This document shows, in pieces, positions 8,666 through 19,496 of a stretch of 64,000 nt of DNA (its first letter is position 1; each line of letters begins with the position of its first letter). Source of the DNA: Nonomuraea polychroma (lineage in GTDB: Bacteria; Actinomycetota; Actinomycetes; Streptosporangiales; Streptosporangiaceae); contig NZ_SAUN01000001.1 in NCBI RefSeq assembly GCF_004011505.1, forward strand, positions 2,108,001 through 2,172,000, read 5' to 3'. The notes beneath the pieces were generated by a model that saw nothing but the letters and a program-made list of their open reading frames with translations, made no database searches and had not been told where the DNA came from. A program made the position numbers and the translations under genes.

Positions 8666-8993
8666 GGCGTAAGGGTAAGGGCGCGCCGGACCGCTCACCT
8701 GCAAAAATAACTTAGCGTAGGATTTGACTGCATAAAGTATTCCTTTGCCCGGCGTTAGAGAGACACGCCCGGTGGCAGAGGGGATGGGTCGGAGCTCTTC
8801 ACGGCCGTGGCCGCGCCCCCGTGGCGGCCACGGCATCCGCCCCGGCAGGCCCGGTCCGGGGTGACGACGGCCGCGGGAGCGGCGGAAAGCGACCGCCGCT
8901 CCCGCGGCCGTCGAGTGTCCGCAGCGTGTCGGGAAGCCGTCCCGCAGTGTGGACAGAACGGGATTCAGGGGCCGGACTCCGTAGACTGTTGGG
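8666..8993. promoter_or_regulatory. Divergent intergenic region upstream of hisD, with AT-rich patch and long hairpin
   Basis: 328 bp without a gene, between the leftward 64-aa gene and rightward hisD. It holds an AT-rich patch (about 8698-8752, unusual in this GC-rich window) that probably carries promoter elements, and a very strong inverted repeat (separate entry). No leader peptide with consecutive His codons was found, so classical his attenuation is not supported. Confidence 0.5.
8865..8913. repeat. 21-bp perfect inverted repeat upstream of hisD
   Basis: Left arm 8865-8885 and right arm 8893-8913 are perfectly complementary over 21 bp around a 7-nt loop (AAAGCGA). No U-run follows on either strand. 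It lies about 80 bp upstream of the hisD start. It could be a leader-RNA hairpin, a terminator-like barrier or an operator. Confidence 0.85.
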
Positions 8994-11966
<2,973 letters not shown>

Positions 11967-11970
<4 letters not shown>

Positions 11971-12122
11971 CGGACAACCTCATCGCCGGCGTCATGGTGT
12001 TCATCGGGTTGTTCCTGATCGGCGGCGTGTTCTCCCTGGCCAAGCAGGGACTCAAGATCGGTGCCGTCATCTGCGCGGTCGGCGCGGCGATGGCGATCTC
12101 GGCGGGGGTGCTGTGGTGGTGA
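11967..12122 (+). CDS. Small membrane protein in his operon (51 aa)
   Basis: 51 residues, almost entirely two hydrophobic helices (about 4-23 and 31-49) joined by a basic turn (LAKQGLK). It starts at an ATGA overlap with hisB and ends in a GTGA overlap with hisH, so it is embedded in the coupled translation of the operon. A small ORF at this place is common in actinobacterial his clusters. The function is unknown; it may anchor or stabilise a complex, but nothing in the sequence shows that. Confidence 0.8.
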
Positions 12123-12757
12123 CGAAGAAGGACATCGTCGTCCTCGACTACGGGTCGGGCAACCTGCGTTCCGCGGAGCGGGCGCTGGCCAGGGTCGGCG
12201 CCGAGGTGACCGTGACGCCCGACTTCGACGCCGCGCTGAACGCCGACGGGCTGGTCGTGCCCGGCGTCGGCGCGTTCGAGGCGTGCATGCGCGGCCTCAA
12301 GAGCGTCCGCGGCGAGCAGATCATCGGCAGGCGCCTGTCCGGCGGCCGCCCGGTGCTGGGCATCTGCGTCGGCATGCAGATCCTCTTCGCCCGGGGCGTC
12401 GAGCACGGCGTCGAGACCGAGGGCTGCGGCGAGTGGCCGGGCACCGTCGAGCGGCTCGACGCGCCCGTGCTGCCCCACATGGGGTGGAACACCGTCAAGG
12501 CCCCCGCGGGCAGCGTCCTGTTCGCCGGCCTGGACGCCGCCACCCGCTTCTACTTCGTGCACTCCTACGGCGTGCGCGAGTGGGAGCTGCGCACCGGCGA
12601 CGGGTTCGCCGAGCCGATCGTGACGTGGGCCGAGCACGGCGTGCCGTTCGTGGCCGCCGTGGAGAACGGCCCCCTCATGGCGACCCAGTTCCACCCCGAG
12701 AAGTCCGGCGACGCCGGGGCCGCACTGCTGAAGAACTGGCTGGACACCGTTGAGTGA
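12119..12757 (+). CDS. hisH: Imidazole glycerol phosphate synthase, glutaminase subunit
   Basis: 212-residue class-I glutamine amidotransferase that feeds ammonia to HisF. The oxyanion/nucleophile motif is [10 protein letters not shown] with the catalytic Cys, and the His-Glu pair lies in TQFHPEKSG. The [10 protein letters not shown] and MGWNTV segments are typical. Three GTG codons stand in tandem at 12113, 12116 and 12119; the last gives a GTGA overlap with the upstream stop and is preferred, with GGGGG just upstream as ribosome site. It pairs with hisF, which is separated from it here by three genes. Confidence 0.95.
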   Translation: MTKKDIVVLDYGSGNLRSAERALARVGAEVTVTPDFDAALNADGLVVPGVGAFEACMRGLKSVRGEQIIGRRLSGGRPVLGICVGMQILFARGVEHGVETEGCGEWPGTVERLDAPVLPHMGWNTVKAPAGSVLFAGLDAATRFYFVHSYGVREWELRTGDGFAEPIVTWAEHGVPFVAAVENGPLMATQFHPEKSGDAGAALLKNWLDTVE

Positions 12758-12846
12758 GGACCGGGCGTGCCCTTCCCGGGTGAAGGAGCAGGCGCGGTGA
12801 ATGAGGAGCAGGCGGTGCGGGCGGTCTCGGGCGAGGAGCGGGCGCT

Positions 12847-13176
12847 GTGAGCAAGGAGCGGGCCCGGCGGCGGGCCGAGCGCGAGGCCGAGCGGGCGCGC
12901 GCGATCCAGGCCAATGAGGACCGGCAGGCGCGCCTGGCCCGCCGGCGGGCTGTGATCGGCCGGCTCACGCCGCGCCCGGTGCGTGTCCGCCGCCCGGGCG
13001 GCCTGCTGGCGCGCCGTCACCGGACCCAGAACGTCCTGGTGGCGCTCGGGTTCCTGATCGTGCAGGCGATCGCCTGGCTGCTGTGGGGGTCGTTCTTCGC
13101 CAGCTTCGCCGTTCTTGTCCTGTCCGTGTTGCTCGTACCCGTTGTCGTGACTCTCGCCTTCGACCGGAGGATCTGA
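12847..13176 (+). CDS. Small basic membrane protein in his operon (109 aa)
   Basis: 109 residues in two parts: a highly charged, Arg/Glu-rich helix (residues 1-60, probably coiled or nucleic-acid/phospholipid-facing) and a C-terminal pair of hydrophobic helices (about 63-80 and 84-103) ending in FDRRI. The GTG at 12847 overlaps the stop of a 17-codon ORF (12797-12850, TGA shared). It sits between hisH and priA with one base separating stop and next start region. Homologous small membrane proteins occur at this site in related actinomycetes; no function is known. Confidence 0.75.
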   Translation: MSKERARRRAEREAERARAIQANEDRQARLARRRAVIGRLTPRPVRVRRPGGLLARRHRTQNVLVALGFLIVQAIAWLLWGSFFASFAVLVLSVLLVPVVVTLAFDRRI

Positions 13177-13899
13177 ATGTCGTTCGTATTGTTGCCCGCC
13201 GTGGACGTCGTCGACGGCCAGGCCGTACAACTGGTCCAGGGTGTGGCCGGGACCGAGAAGGGCTACGGCGAGCCGCTCGCCGCCGCGCTGGCCTGGCAGG
13301 AGGCGGGCGCCGAGTGGATCCACATGGTGGACTTGGACGCCGCGTTCGGCCGGGGCGGCAACCGGGAGTTGATCGCCGAGGTGATCGGCCGGCTGGATGT
13401 GAGCGTGGAGCTGTCGGGCGGCATCCGCGACGACGAGTCACTGGCCGCCGCGCTGGCCACGGGCTGCCGCCGGGTCAACATCGGCACCGCCGCGCTGGAG
13501 AACCCCGGCTGGTGCCGGAAGGTCATCGCCGAGTACGGCGACAAGATCGCGGTCGGCCTGGACGTGCGCGGCACGACGCTGGCCGCTCGCGGCTGGACCG
13601 AGGAGGGGGGCGACCTGTGGGAGGTGCTCGATCGGCTGGAGGCCGACGGCTGTCCCCGCTACGTCGTCACCGACGTGACCAAGGACGGCATGCTCCAGGG
13701 CCCGAATCTGGATCTGTACCGCCGGATCTGCGCCCGCACCGACAAGCCGGTGATCGCCAGTGGGGGTGTCTCCAGCCTGGATGACCTGGTCGCACTCGCT
13801 TGTCTCGCTCCTGACGGACTGGAGGGCGCCATCGTGGGCAGTGCCCTGTACGCTCACGCGTTCACTTTGGAAAACGCGCTGGCCGCGGTTCGCGTGTAG
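13177..13899 (+). CDS. priA: Phosphoribosyl isomerase A (bifunctional HisA/TrpF)
   Basis: 240-residue (beta/alpha)8 isomerase. In actinobacteria this single enzyme isomerises both ProFAR (histidine pathway) and phosphoribosyl anthranilate (tryptophan pathway). The two catalytic Asp residues are visible: Asp10 in [10 protein letters not shown] and Asp166 in [10 protein letters not shown]. Phosphate-binding loops are SGGIRDD and SGGVSS. The trp cluster in this window lacks trpF, which agrees with a dual role. The ATG at 13177 has GGAGGAT upstream. Confidence 0.95.
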   Translation: MSFVLLPAVDVVDGQAVQLVQGVAGTEKGYGEPLAAALAWQEAGAEWIHMVDLDAAFGRGGNRELIAEVIGRLDVSVELSGGIRDDESLAAALATGCRRVNIGTAALENPGWCRKVIAEYGDKIAVGLDVRGTTLAARGWTEEGGDLWEVLDRLEADGCPRYVVTDVTKDGMLQGPNLDLYRRICARTDKPVIASGGVSSLDDLVALACLAPDGLEGAIVGSALYAHAFTLENALAAVRV

Positions 13900-13919
13900 C
13901 TTCGCCGGGAGGGGGCGGG

Positions 13920-14330
13920 ATGAGCGTCGGTAGCATCAGCATGCACAGCACCGGGTCGAGGGTGTTCTCTGGCGGTGTCTGGGAGGAGAAGTACGGCTAC
14001 GCGCGCGCCGTGGTCGTCGGAAATCGGGTGATCGTCTCCGGCTGCACGGCCTCGGTCGGAGGCGAGGTGCGCCACATCGGCGACGCGTATCAGCAGAGCC
14101 TGACCGCGATCGACATCGCGCTCGAGGCCGTCGTGACGGGCGGGCTGACCCGCGAGGACGTGGTCATGGTCCGCTACTACGTGGTGGAGCAGCACCACTT
14201 CGACCTCGTCGGGCGGGCCATCGCCAAGGTGTTCGGCGGGGTGCGCCCCGCCTGCACGGGAGTTCGGGTGGCCGGGCTGGTCGACCCGGGAATGCTGGTC
14301 GAGATCGAGATCGAGGCAATGCGAGCATGA
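13920..14330 (+). CDS. RidA/YjgF/YER057c family protein
   Basis: 136-residue RidA-fold protein. The family includes enamine/imine deaminases that destroy reactive 2-aminoacrylate. The domain spans residues about 15-135, with [14 protein letters not shown], the [17 protein letters not shown] helix, a [10 protein letters not shown] strand and the [24 protein letters not shown] end. The deaminase Arg usually seen in the RPA..T..V motif is represented by the R of [10 protein letters not shown], but the exact active-site set is untested. It lies between priA and hisF, with an ATGA overlap into hisF and GGAGGGGG before its own ATG. Confidence 0.88.
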   Translation: MSVGSISMHSTGSRVFSGGVWEEKYGYARAVVVGNRVIVSGCTASVGGEVRHIGDAYQQSLTAIDIALEAVVTGGLTREDVVMVRYYVVEQHHFDLVGRAIAKVFGGVRPACTGVRVAGLVDPGMLVEIEIEAMRA

Positions 14331-15091
14331 CCGTAGCGGTAAGAGTCATTCCCTGTCTCGACGTGGACGCCGGACGCGTGGTCAAGGGCGTCAACTTCGA
14401 GAACCTGCGCGACGCGGGCGACCCCGTCGAGCTGGCCAGGCGTTACGACGAGGAGGGCGCCGACGAGCTGACCTTCCTCGACATCACCGCTTCGTCCGGT
14501 GAGCGGGAGACCATGCTCGACGTCGTCCGCCGGACGGCCGAGCAGGTGTTCATCCCGCTCACCGTCGGTGGCGGGGTGCGCTCGGTCGAGGACATCAACC
14601 GGCTGCTGCGGGCGGGCGCCGACAAGGTGTCGCTCAACACGGCCGCGATCGCCCGGCCCGAGCTGCTCACCGAGGCGTCCCGGCGCTTCGGCGCCCAGTG
14701 CGTCGTGCTGTCCGTGGACGCCCGGCGCGCTCCGGGCACCCCGAGCGGCTTCGAGGTGACCACGCACGGCGGGCGGCGCGGCACCGGGATCGACGCGGTG
14801 GAGTGGGCGGCACGTGGCGAGGAGTTGGGCGTCGGCGAGATCCTGCTCAACTCGATGGACGGTGACGGCACGCTCGACGGTTACGACCTGGAGATGCTGC
14901 GCGCGGTGCGGGCGGCGGTGCGGGTTCCGGTCATCGCCAGCGGCGGGGCCGGGCGGCTGGAGGATTTCGCCCCCGCGGTGGAGGCGGGGGCCGACGCCGT
15001 CCTGGCGGCCAGCGTGCTGCATTTCGGGACGCTGAAGATCCCGGAGATCAAGGGCGCGCTGGCCGCGGCGGGATATCCCGTCAGGAAGTGA
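14327..15091 (+). CDS. hisF: Imidazole glycerol phosphate synthase, cyclase subunit
   Basis: 254-residue (beta/alpha)8 cyclase that uses HisH-derived ammonia to form IGP and AICAR from PRFAR. The catalytic acids are Asp12 in [15 protein letters not shown] and the Asp of [13 protein letters not shown]. The phosphate sites are GGGVRSVED and [10 protein letters not shown]. Length and N-terminus are standard. The ATG start overlaps the ridA stop (ATGA). It is the last gene of the main his operon; hisI lies 7 kb further on, and hisG/hisE are not in the window. Confidence 0.97.
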   Translation: MTVAVRVIPCLDVDAGRVVKGVNFENLRDAGDPVELARRYDEEGADELTFLDITASSGERETMLDVVRRTAEQVFIPLTVGGGVRSVEDINRLLRAGADKVSLNTAAIARPELLTEASRRFGAQCVVLSVDARRAPGTPSGFEVTTHGGRRGTGIDAVEWAARGEELGVGEILLNSMDGDGTLDGYDLEMLRAVRAAVRVPVIASGGAGRLEDFAPAVEAGADAVLAASVLHFGTLKIPEIKGALAAAGYPVRK

Positions 15092-15125
15092 CCTTCACGG
15101 TCGTGGGGCGGCGCGGAGGCGGTGT

Positions 15126-16487
15126 TCAGAACGCGCGCATGTGGTTGAACAGCTCGTACGACACGTCCTTCGCGCCGAACGCCGCCGCCTCCGACCGTTT
15201 GACGGCCAGGTACGCGCTGCGCCGCAGCGGCCCGAGCGCCTCCATGAGCACCTCGTCGGCCTCCAGCGCGTCGAGCGCCTCGTCCAGCGACGACGGCAGG
15301 CGCGGGTAGCGGCCGGGCCGCGTGTCGGGATCCACGTCCACGGGCTCGCCGGGGTCGAGCTTGCGGCGGATCCCGTCCAGCCCGGCGTGGATCACCGCGC
15401 CGAGCGACAGGTAGGGATTGGCGGAGGAGTCCGACGGCTTCAGCTCCAGGTTCGGCTCGCCGGACTCACCGAGCGGCGAGCACACGCGTACGGCGGCCTC
15501 CCGGTTGTCGGGCCCGTACACCGCGTAAGCGCTGGACCACATGCGGGGCGTCAGGCGGCGGAAGCTGTTGACGCTGCCGCACGTGAGCGCGGTCAGGGCG
15601 GGCAGGTGGGCGAGCAGGCCGCCGATGAAGCCGTCACGCACCTCGCCGTCACCGGCGAAGACGTTCCGGTTGTCGTTCCACAGCGACAGATGCAGGTGGG
15701 CTCCGTTGCCGGCCTGGTCGGCGAGCGGCTTGGGGGCCAGCGTGGCCCACATCTGCATGCGCTGGGCCACGCCGCGGACGGTCTCCCTGAACAGGACGTG
15801 GTTGTCGGCGGCCCGCAGCGCGGGCGCGTACCTGATCGACAACTCCTGCTGGCCGGGCCCGAGCTCCGGGTGGTAGTGCTCGACGCGCAGGCCCTGCGTC
15901 TCCAGGGCGCGGATGAGCTTGATGGTGTAGTCGTGCGCCGTGTCGAACCCGCTGTTGGCGTAGCACAGGGAGTCGTCGAGTGGCACCAGCCGGTCCGGGC
16001 CACCCGCCGGGTCGGGCAGGCGGCGGCCCAGTGTGAACTCCGGCTCGAACGCCGCGACCAGCGTGTAACCCTCGGTGGCCAGCTCGGCGATCGCGTCCTT
16101 GAGAAATGTCCGCGGGCACGCCTCCCATGGTGAGCCGTCCGGCCGCCGCAGGTCCGACAACATCGCCGCCGCGCCGGGCGCCTGGGGCAGCGCCACGTAG
16201 GTGGTGGGGTCGGGAACGATGCGCACCTCGCCCACCGGACCCATGTGCTCGACGTCCTGGAGCTGGTCGAGCATGTTCATCGCCATCATGGCCACCGTGT
16301 GCCCGATGCCCGTGCTGAGCCGCTCCGCCAACCGTGATCGGGAAGCCGCCTTACCACGAATGACGCCAGCGTGGTCGGCGTACAGAAAACGGATCAGCTC
16401 GATGCCCTCGAGCTCGGCTCGCTCGAGGATCCGCCGCACATTCGGATCAAGCTGATTGATCTTGGTGCCGCTGGGGCGATCTCTCAT
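15126..16487 (-). CDS. Glutamine-synthetase-like protein (gamma-glutamyl ligase family)
   Basis: 453-residue member of the GS class I superfamily. The beta-grasp domain (about 20-110) is followed by the catalytic domain with EPEFTLG, HPELGPGQQELSIRYAPAL, the ATP/metal motif GNGAHLHLSLW and NRxAAVRV-like PDNREAAVRV, and SDSSANPYLSLGAVIHAG. The adenylylation motif NLYDLP of true GlnA is absent at the C-terminus (FGAKDVSYELFNHMRAF), so it is probably not the main nitrogen-assimilating GlnA. Related actinobacterial proteins act on polyamines or ethanolamine; the substrate here is unknown. The ATG at 16487 is chosen because the longer ORF start is untypical. It is convergent with hisF. Confidence 0.88.
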   Translation of the reverse strand: MRDRPSGTKINQLDPNVRRILERAELEGIELIRFLYADHAGVIRGKAASRSRLAERLSTGIGHTVAMMAMNMLDQLQDVEHMGPVGEVRIVPDPTTYVALPQAPGAAAMLSDLRRPDGSPWEACPRTFLKDAIAELATEGYTLVAAFEPEFTLGRRLPDPAGGPDRLVPLDDSLCYANSGFDTAHDYTIKLIRALETQGLRVEHYHPELGPGQQELSIRYAPALRAADNHVLFRETVRGVAQRMQMWATLAPKPLADQAGNGAHLHLSLWNDNRNVFAGDGEVRDGFIGGLLAHLPALTALTCGSVNSFRRLTPRMWSSAYAVYGPDNREAAVRVCSPLGESGEPNLELKPSDSSANPYLSLGAVIHAGLDGIRRKLDPGEPVDVDPDTRPGRYPRLPSSLDEALDALEADEVLMEALGPLRRSAYLAVKRSEAAAFGAKDVSYELFNHMRAF

Positions 16488-16547
16488 CCTGCCTGCGTAG
16501 CACGATCTGGCAGCGCGGGGAAGCATCTACCGCAGGCAGAACCGTCG

Positions 16548-16709
16548 TTAGGTCAGAACTCTGGAAAAGAATGTCGCCAACTGATTGGCTCCTTGGAGGA
16601 TTCCGTCGAACACACCGTTGACCGCGTCGGCGGCTTGGGCCGGCCGGGTGAACAGGTAGAAGACCACGAACGCGATAGCCACGTAGGTGATCACCTTCTT
16701 GACCTGCAT
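16548..16709 (-). CDS. Small single-pass membrane or secreted protein (53 aa)
   Basis: 53 residues: MQVKKVITYVAIAFVVFYLF forms a hydrophobic helix, followed by TRPAQAADA, which could be a signal-peptidase site, and a helical tail with Gln/Asn/Gly. The ATG at 16709 has a strong AGGAGG 6 nt upstream, which supports real translation and rules out the ATG 21 nt earlier. Short proteins of this pattern are common in actinomycetes and of unknown function. It lies upstream of the GS-like gene on the same strand with about 60 bp between. Confidence 0.7.
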   Translation of the reverse strand: MQVKKVITYVAIAFVVFYLFTRPAQAADAVNGVFDGILQGANQLATFFSRVLT

Positions 16710-16938
16710 GGGGGGCCTCCTGCAGTCCATTCCCAGCCGTATATACCCGGATCTGGGCGATCACTGGCATCCTCTGTGAAGATGTTCATGATCCTAACCG
16801 GGGGGCTTCCTTTCCTATGCCATGGTAAAGGCTTGACTTCGTGCGCGAGCACCTGCCGCGCCGTGGATGTCCGCAATAGACGGGCATGCGACCGTCACCG
16901 GGGCCTCCCGCGGCCGCGCCGGAGCGCCGCCGGCGTGA

Positions 16939-17568
16939 CTACAGGCCCAGCGGGGCCTCGCGCAGCCGGGCGATGGCGTCGGGCTCGCCGGTGAGCTCCA
17001 CCCGCGCGTGCTTCTGGCGGCCGAAGCAGAACATCAGCAGCTCGGAGGCCGTGCCCGTCACCTCCACCCGGGCACCCTGGCGGGGCCCGCCGAGCGCGAC
17101 GCCACCGCCGAGGCGGTGCAGCACCACGCCCACGGGCGACTTGCGCAGCATCAGCCTGGCGCCGCTCGCCACCCGCTTCCAGATGAGCCTGTCGAGGTCG
17201 GCAGGCAGCTCACGCGGCTCCCACGCCGGCTGGGCGCGGCGCACGTCCTCATGGTGCACGAACATCTCGAGCGTGTTGACGGCCTCGTCGAGGAAGGGCA
17301 GCAGGCCGTAGACGCCGCCGGGTTTGCGGACCATGTCGACCAGCTCGGGATAGGGGTGCCGGGCCTTGAGCCCGTCCTGGACCGAGGCGGTGTAGCCGGC
17401 CAGGGGCTTGAGCGCGATCCCGCCCATCGCGTCGGGTCGGCGCTCGCGCAGCACCAGGTGGGCGGCCAGGTCGTAGGTGGTCCAGCCCGCGCAGAGCGTC
17501 GGCGCGTCCGGCCCCAGCCGGTCGAGCAGGTCGCAGAGCGCGGCGCGTTCGCCACGAGCGTGAGTCAC
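16939..17568 (-). CDS. TIGR03085-family metal-binding protein (DinB/MDMPI-like)
   Basis: 209-residue protein of the actinobacterial TIGR03085 group, related to mycothiol-dependent maleylpyruvate isomerase N-terminal/DinB four-helix bundles. The pattern is ERAALCDLLDRLGPDAPTLCAGWTTYDLAAHLVLRERRP (here in parts), with the metal-binding His in AAHLVLRE and the second and third His in VHHEDVRRA. Residues about 150-200 form a C-terminal SCP2-like strand region (VEVTGTASELLMFCFGRQ). The GTG at 17568 gives the family start. It is monocistronic and divergent from the ABC exporter genes. Catalytic role unproven. Confidence 0.85.
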   Translation of the reverse strand: MTHARGERAALCDLLDRLGPDAPTLCAGWTTYDLAAHLVLRERRPDAMGGIALKPLAGYTASVQDGLKARHPYPELVDMVRKPGGVYGLLPFLDEAVNTLEMFVHHEDVRRAQPAWEPRELPADLDRLIWKRVASGARLMLRKSPVGVVLHRLGGGVALGGPRQGARVEVTGTASELLMFCFGRQKHARVELTGEPDAIARLREAPLGL

Positions 17569-17660
17569 GTGCTCAACCCTACCTGTGGGAATAACGAGGT
17601 GATCAGAAGTGATGTAGTGACTTGCATATGCACAAGTCCGTCTGAAGGGGAGCCTACCGA

Positions 17661-19496
17661 GTGGCGAGCAAGGTCACCTCGGCCGTGATGCGCCAAGGAC
17701 TACGCGTCCTTGGGGTGGCCATTCGCACCGAGAAGGCGGTCTTCGCGCTGGCCGTGCTGGCCAGCGCCGTCTATGGCGGCATGACCGTCGCCTCCTCCTG
17801 GGCGCTGGGCTGGGCCACGCAGCACGTGCTGCTGCCCGCCTTCGCCGAGGGTGAGGTGGCCTCGGGGGCGCTGTGGACCGGGGTGTTCCTCATCGTCGGC
17901 ACGGCCCTGCTCAAGGCGTTCGGCGTGGCCGGCCGCCGCATCCTGGCCGGGGTCATGCAATACCGGATGCAGGCGAGATCACGCAGGGACGTCACCCAGC
18001 AGTACCTGCGGCTGCCCCTGTCCTGGCATCACCGCCACCCCACCGGGCAGCTGCTGTCGAACGCCAGCGCCGACGCCGAGGCCGCCTGGGCGCCGCTCGC
18101 CCCGCTGCCGATGGCGCTGGGCGTGGTCGTCATGCTGGTCACCGCGGCGATCGCGATGGTGTTCACCGACCTCGTGCTCGCGCTCGTGGGTTTCCTGATC
18201 TTCCCGGCCATCGCTGTGCTCAACCTCGTCTACCAGCGCAGGCTGAGCCCGCTCGCCACCCGCGCGCAGCAACTGCGCGCCGAGGTCAGCGAGATCGCGC
18301 ACGAGAGCTTCGACGGCGCGCTCGTCGTCAAGACCCTCGGCAGGGAGGACCTGGAGACCGAGCGTTTCCAGCGCCGCGCCCACGAGCTGCGCGACGCCAA
18401 CATCGCCGTCGGCCGGGTGCGCGGGCTGTTCGACCCGATGCTGGAGGCACTGCCCACGATCGGCGTGCTGGCGGTGCTCGCCGTCGGCGCGCTGCGCCTG
18501 TCGGGCGGCTCCATCGACTCCGGCGACCTGGTCCAGGTCGCCTACCTGTTCACGCTGCTGGCCTTCCCGATCAGGGCGCTCGGCTGGGTGCTGGCCGAGC
18601 TGCCGCGCAGCGTCGTCGGCTGGGAGCGGGTGCAGGCCGTGCTGGAGGCCACCGGCTCCATGGCGTACGGCGACGCCGCCACGACCTCCTCCGGCCCGGC
18701 CGCCCTGGAGGTGCGCGGGGTGTCGTACCGCTACGGCGAGGCCGAGGTGCTGCACGACGTCACCTTCGACGTGCCGGCCGGCCGCACCGTCGCCCTGGTC
18801 GGGCCCACCGGGGCCGGCAAGTCCACGCTGGTGCAGCTGCTCGTGCGGCTCGTCGACCCCGACTCCGGCCAGGTCCTGCTCGACGGGGTCGACCTGCGGG
18901 AGCTGGCCTACGGCGGCGTCGCCGCGTCGGTCGCTTTGGTGCCGCAGCAGACGTTCCTGTTCGACGACACGGTGCGCGGCAACATCGCGCTCGGCCTGGA
19001 AACCGCCGACGAGGACGTGTGGGCCGCGCTGCGGCTGGCCCAGGCCGACGGCTTCGTCGCCAGGCTGGCCGACGGCCTCGGCACTCGCGTGGGCGAGCGC
19101 GGCGCCACCCTGTCCGGCGGCCAGCGCCAGCGCCTCGCGCTGGCCCGCGCGATCGTCCGCCGGCCGCGCCTGCTCGTGCTCGACGACGCCACCTCCAGCG
19201 TGGACCCACAGGTCGAGGCCAGGATCCTGTACGGGCTCCGCGACGCCGCCGAGGCCTCCACCGTCGTGGTCGTCGCCTACCGCATGGCCACGATCGCGCT
19301 CGCCGACGAGGTCGTCTACCTGGACCACGGCCGGGTCGCGGACCGCGGCACGCACGAGGAGCTGCTCGACCGCTGCCCGGGCTACCGCAACCTGGTGACC
19401 GCCTACGAGCGCGAGGAGGCCGAGCGCGCCGCCATCGACGTGCTGGCGGAAGACGAAGAGTCCCTGGCGGGCGAGGAAGAAGAGGTCAGCGCATGA
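17661..19496 (+). CDS. Heterodimeric ABC exporter subunit with degenerate ATP site
   Basis: 611-residue half-transporter: six-helix exporter membrane domain (about 20-320) and nucleotide-binding domain (about 345-575). Walker A is GPTGAGKST (Lys387) and the signature LSGGQ at 484-488 is intact. However, the catalytic Glu after Walker B is Asp509 (LVLDDATSSVD) and the switch His is Tyr540 (VVVAYRMATIA). These are the marks of the non-hydrolysing site of a heterodimeric exporter. The acidic tail (about 580-611) is unusual. The GTG at 17661 follows GAAGGGGAG. The stop overlaps the next gene by 4 bp. Confidence 0.93.
   Translation: MASKVTSAVMRQGLRVLGVAIRTEKAVFALAVLASAVYGGMTVASSWALGWATQHVLLPAFAEGEVASGALWTGVFLIVGTALLKAFGVAGRRILAGVMQYRMQARSRRDVTQQYLRLPLSWHHRHPTGQLLSNASADAEAAWAPLAPLPMALGVVVMLVTAAIAMVFTDLVLALVGFLIFPAIAVLNLVYQRRLSPLATRAQQLRAEVSEIAHESFDGALVVKTLGREDLETERFQRRAHELRDANIAVGRVRGLFDPMLEALPTIGVLAVLAVGALRLSGGSIDSGDLVQVAYLFTLLAFPIRALGWVLAELPRSVVGWERVQAVLEATGSMAYGDAATTSSGPAALEVRGVSYRYGEAEVLHDVTFDVPAGRTVALVGPTGAGKSTLVQLLVRLVDPDSGQVLLDGVDLRELAYGGVAASVALVPQQTFLFDDTVRGNIALGLETADEDVWAALRLAQADGFVARLADGLGTRVGERGATLSGGQRQRLALARAIVRRPRLLVLDDATSSVDPQVEARILYGLRDAAEASTVVVVAYRMATIALADEVVYLDHGRVADRGTHEELLDRCPGYRNLVTAYEREEAERAAIDVLAEDEESLAGEEEEVSA

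Noticed and set aside
16691..16789. 32-codon minus-strand frame upstream of the 53-aa membrane protein
   Set aside because: Weak ribosome site and no pattern; it overlaps the much better supported start at 16709, so it was not annotated.
17873..19493. Apparent 1133-residue fusion protein on the plus strand ahead of the second ABC subunit
   Set aside because: The upstream 540 codons are a wrong-frame reading of the first ABC subunit; the second subunit starts at the ATG at 19493.
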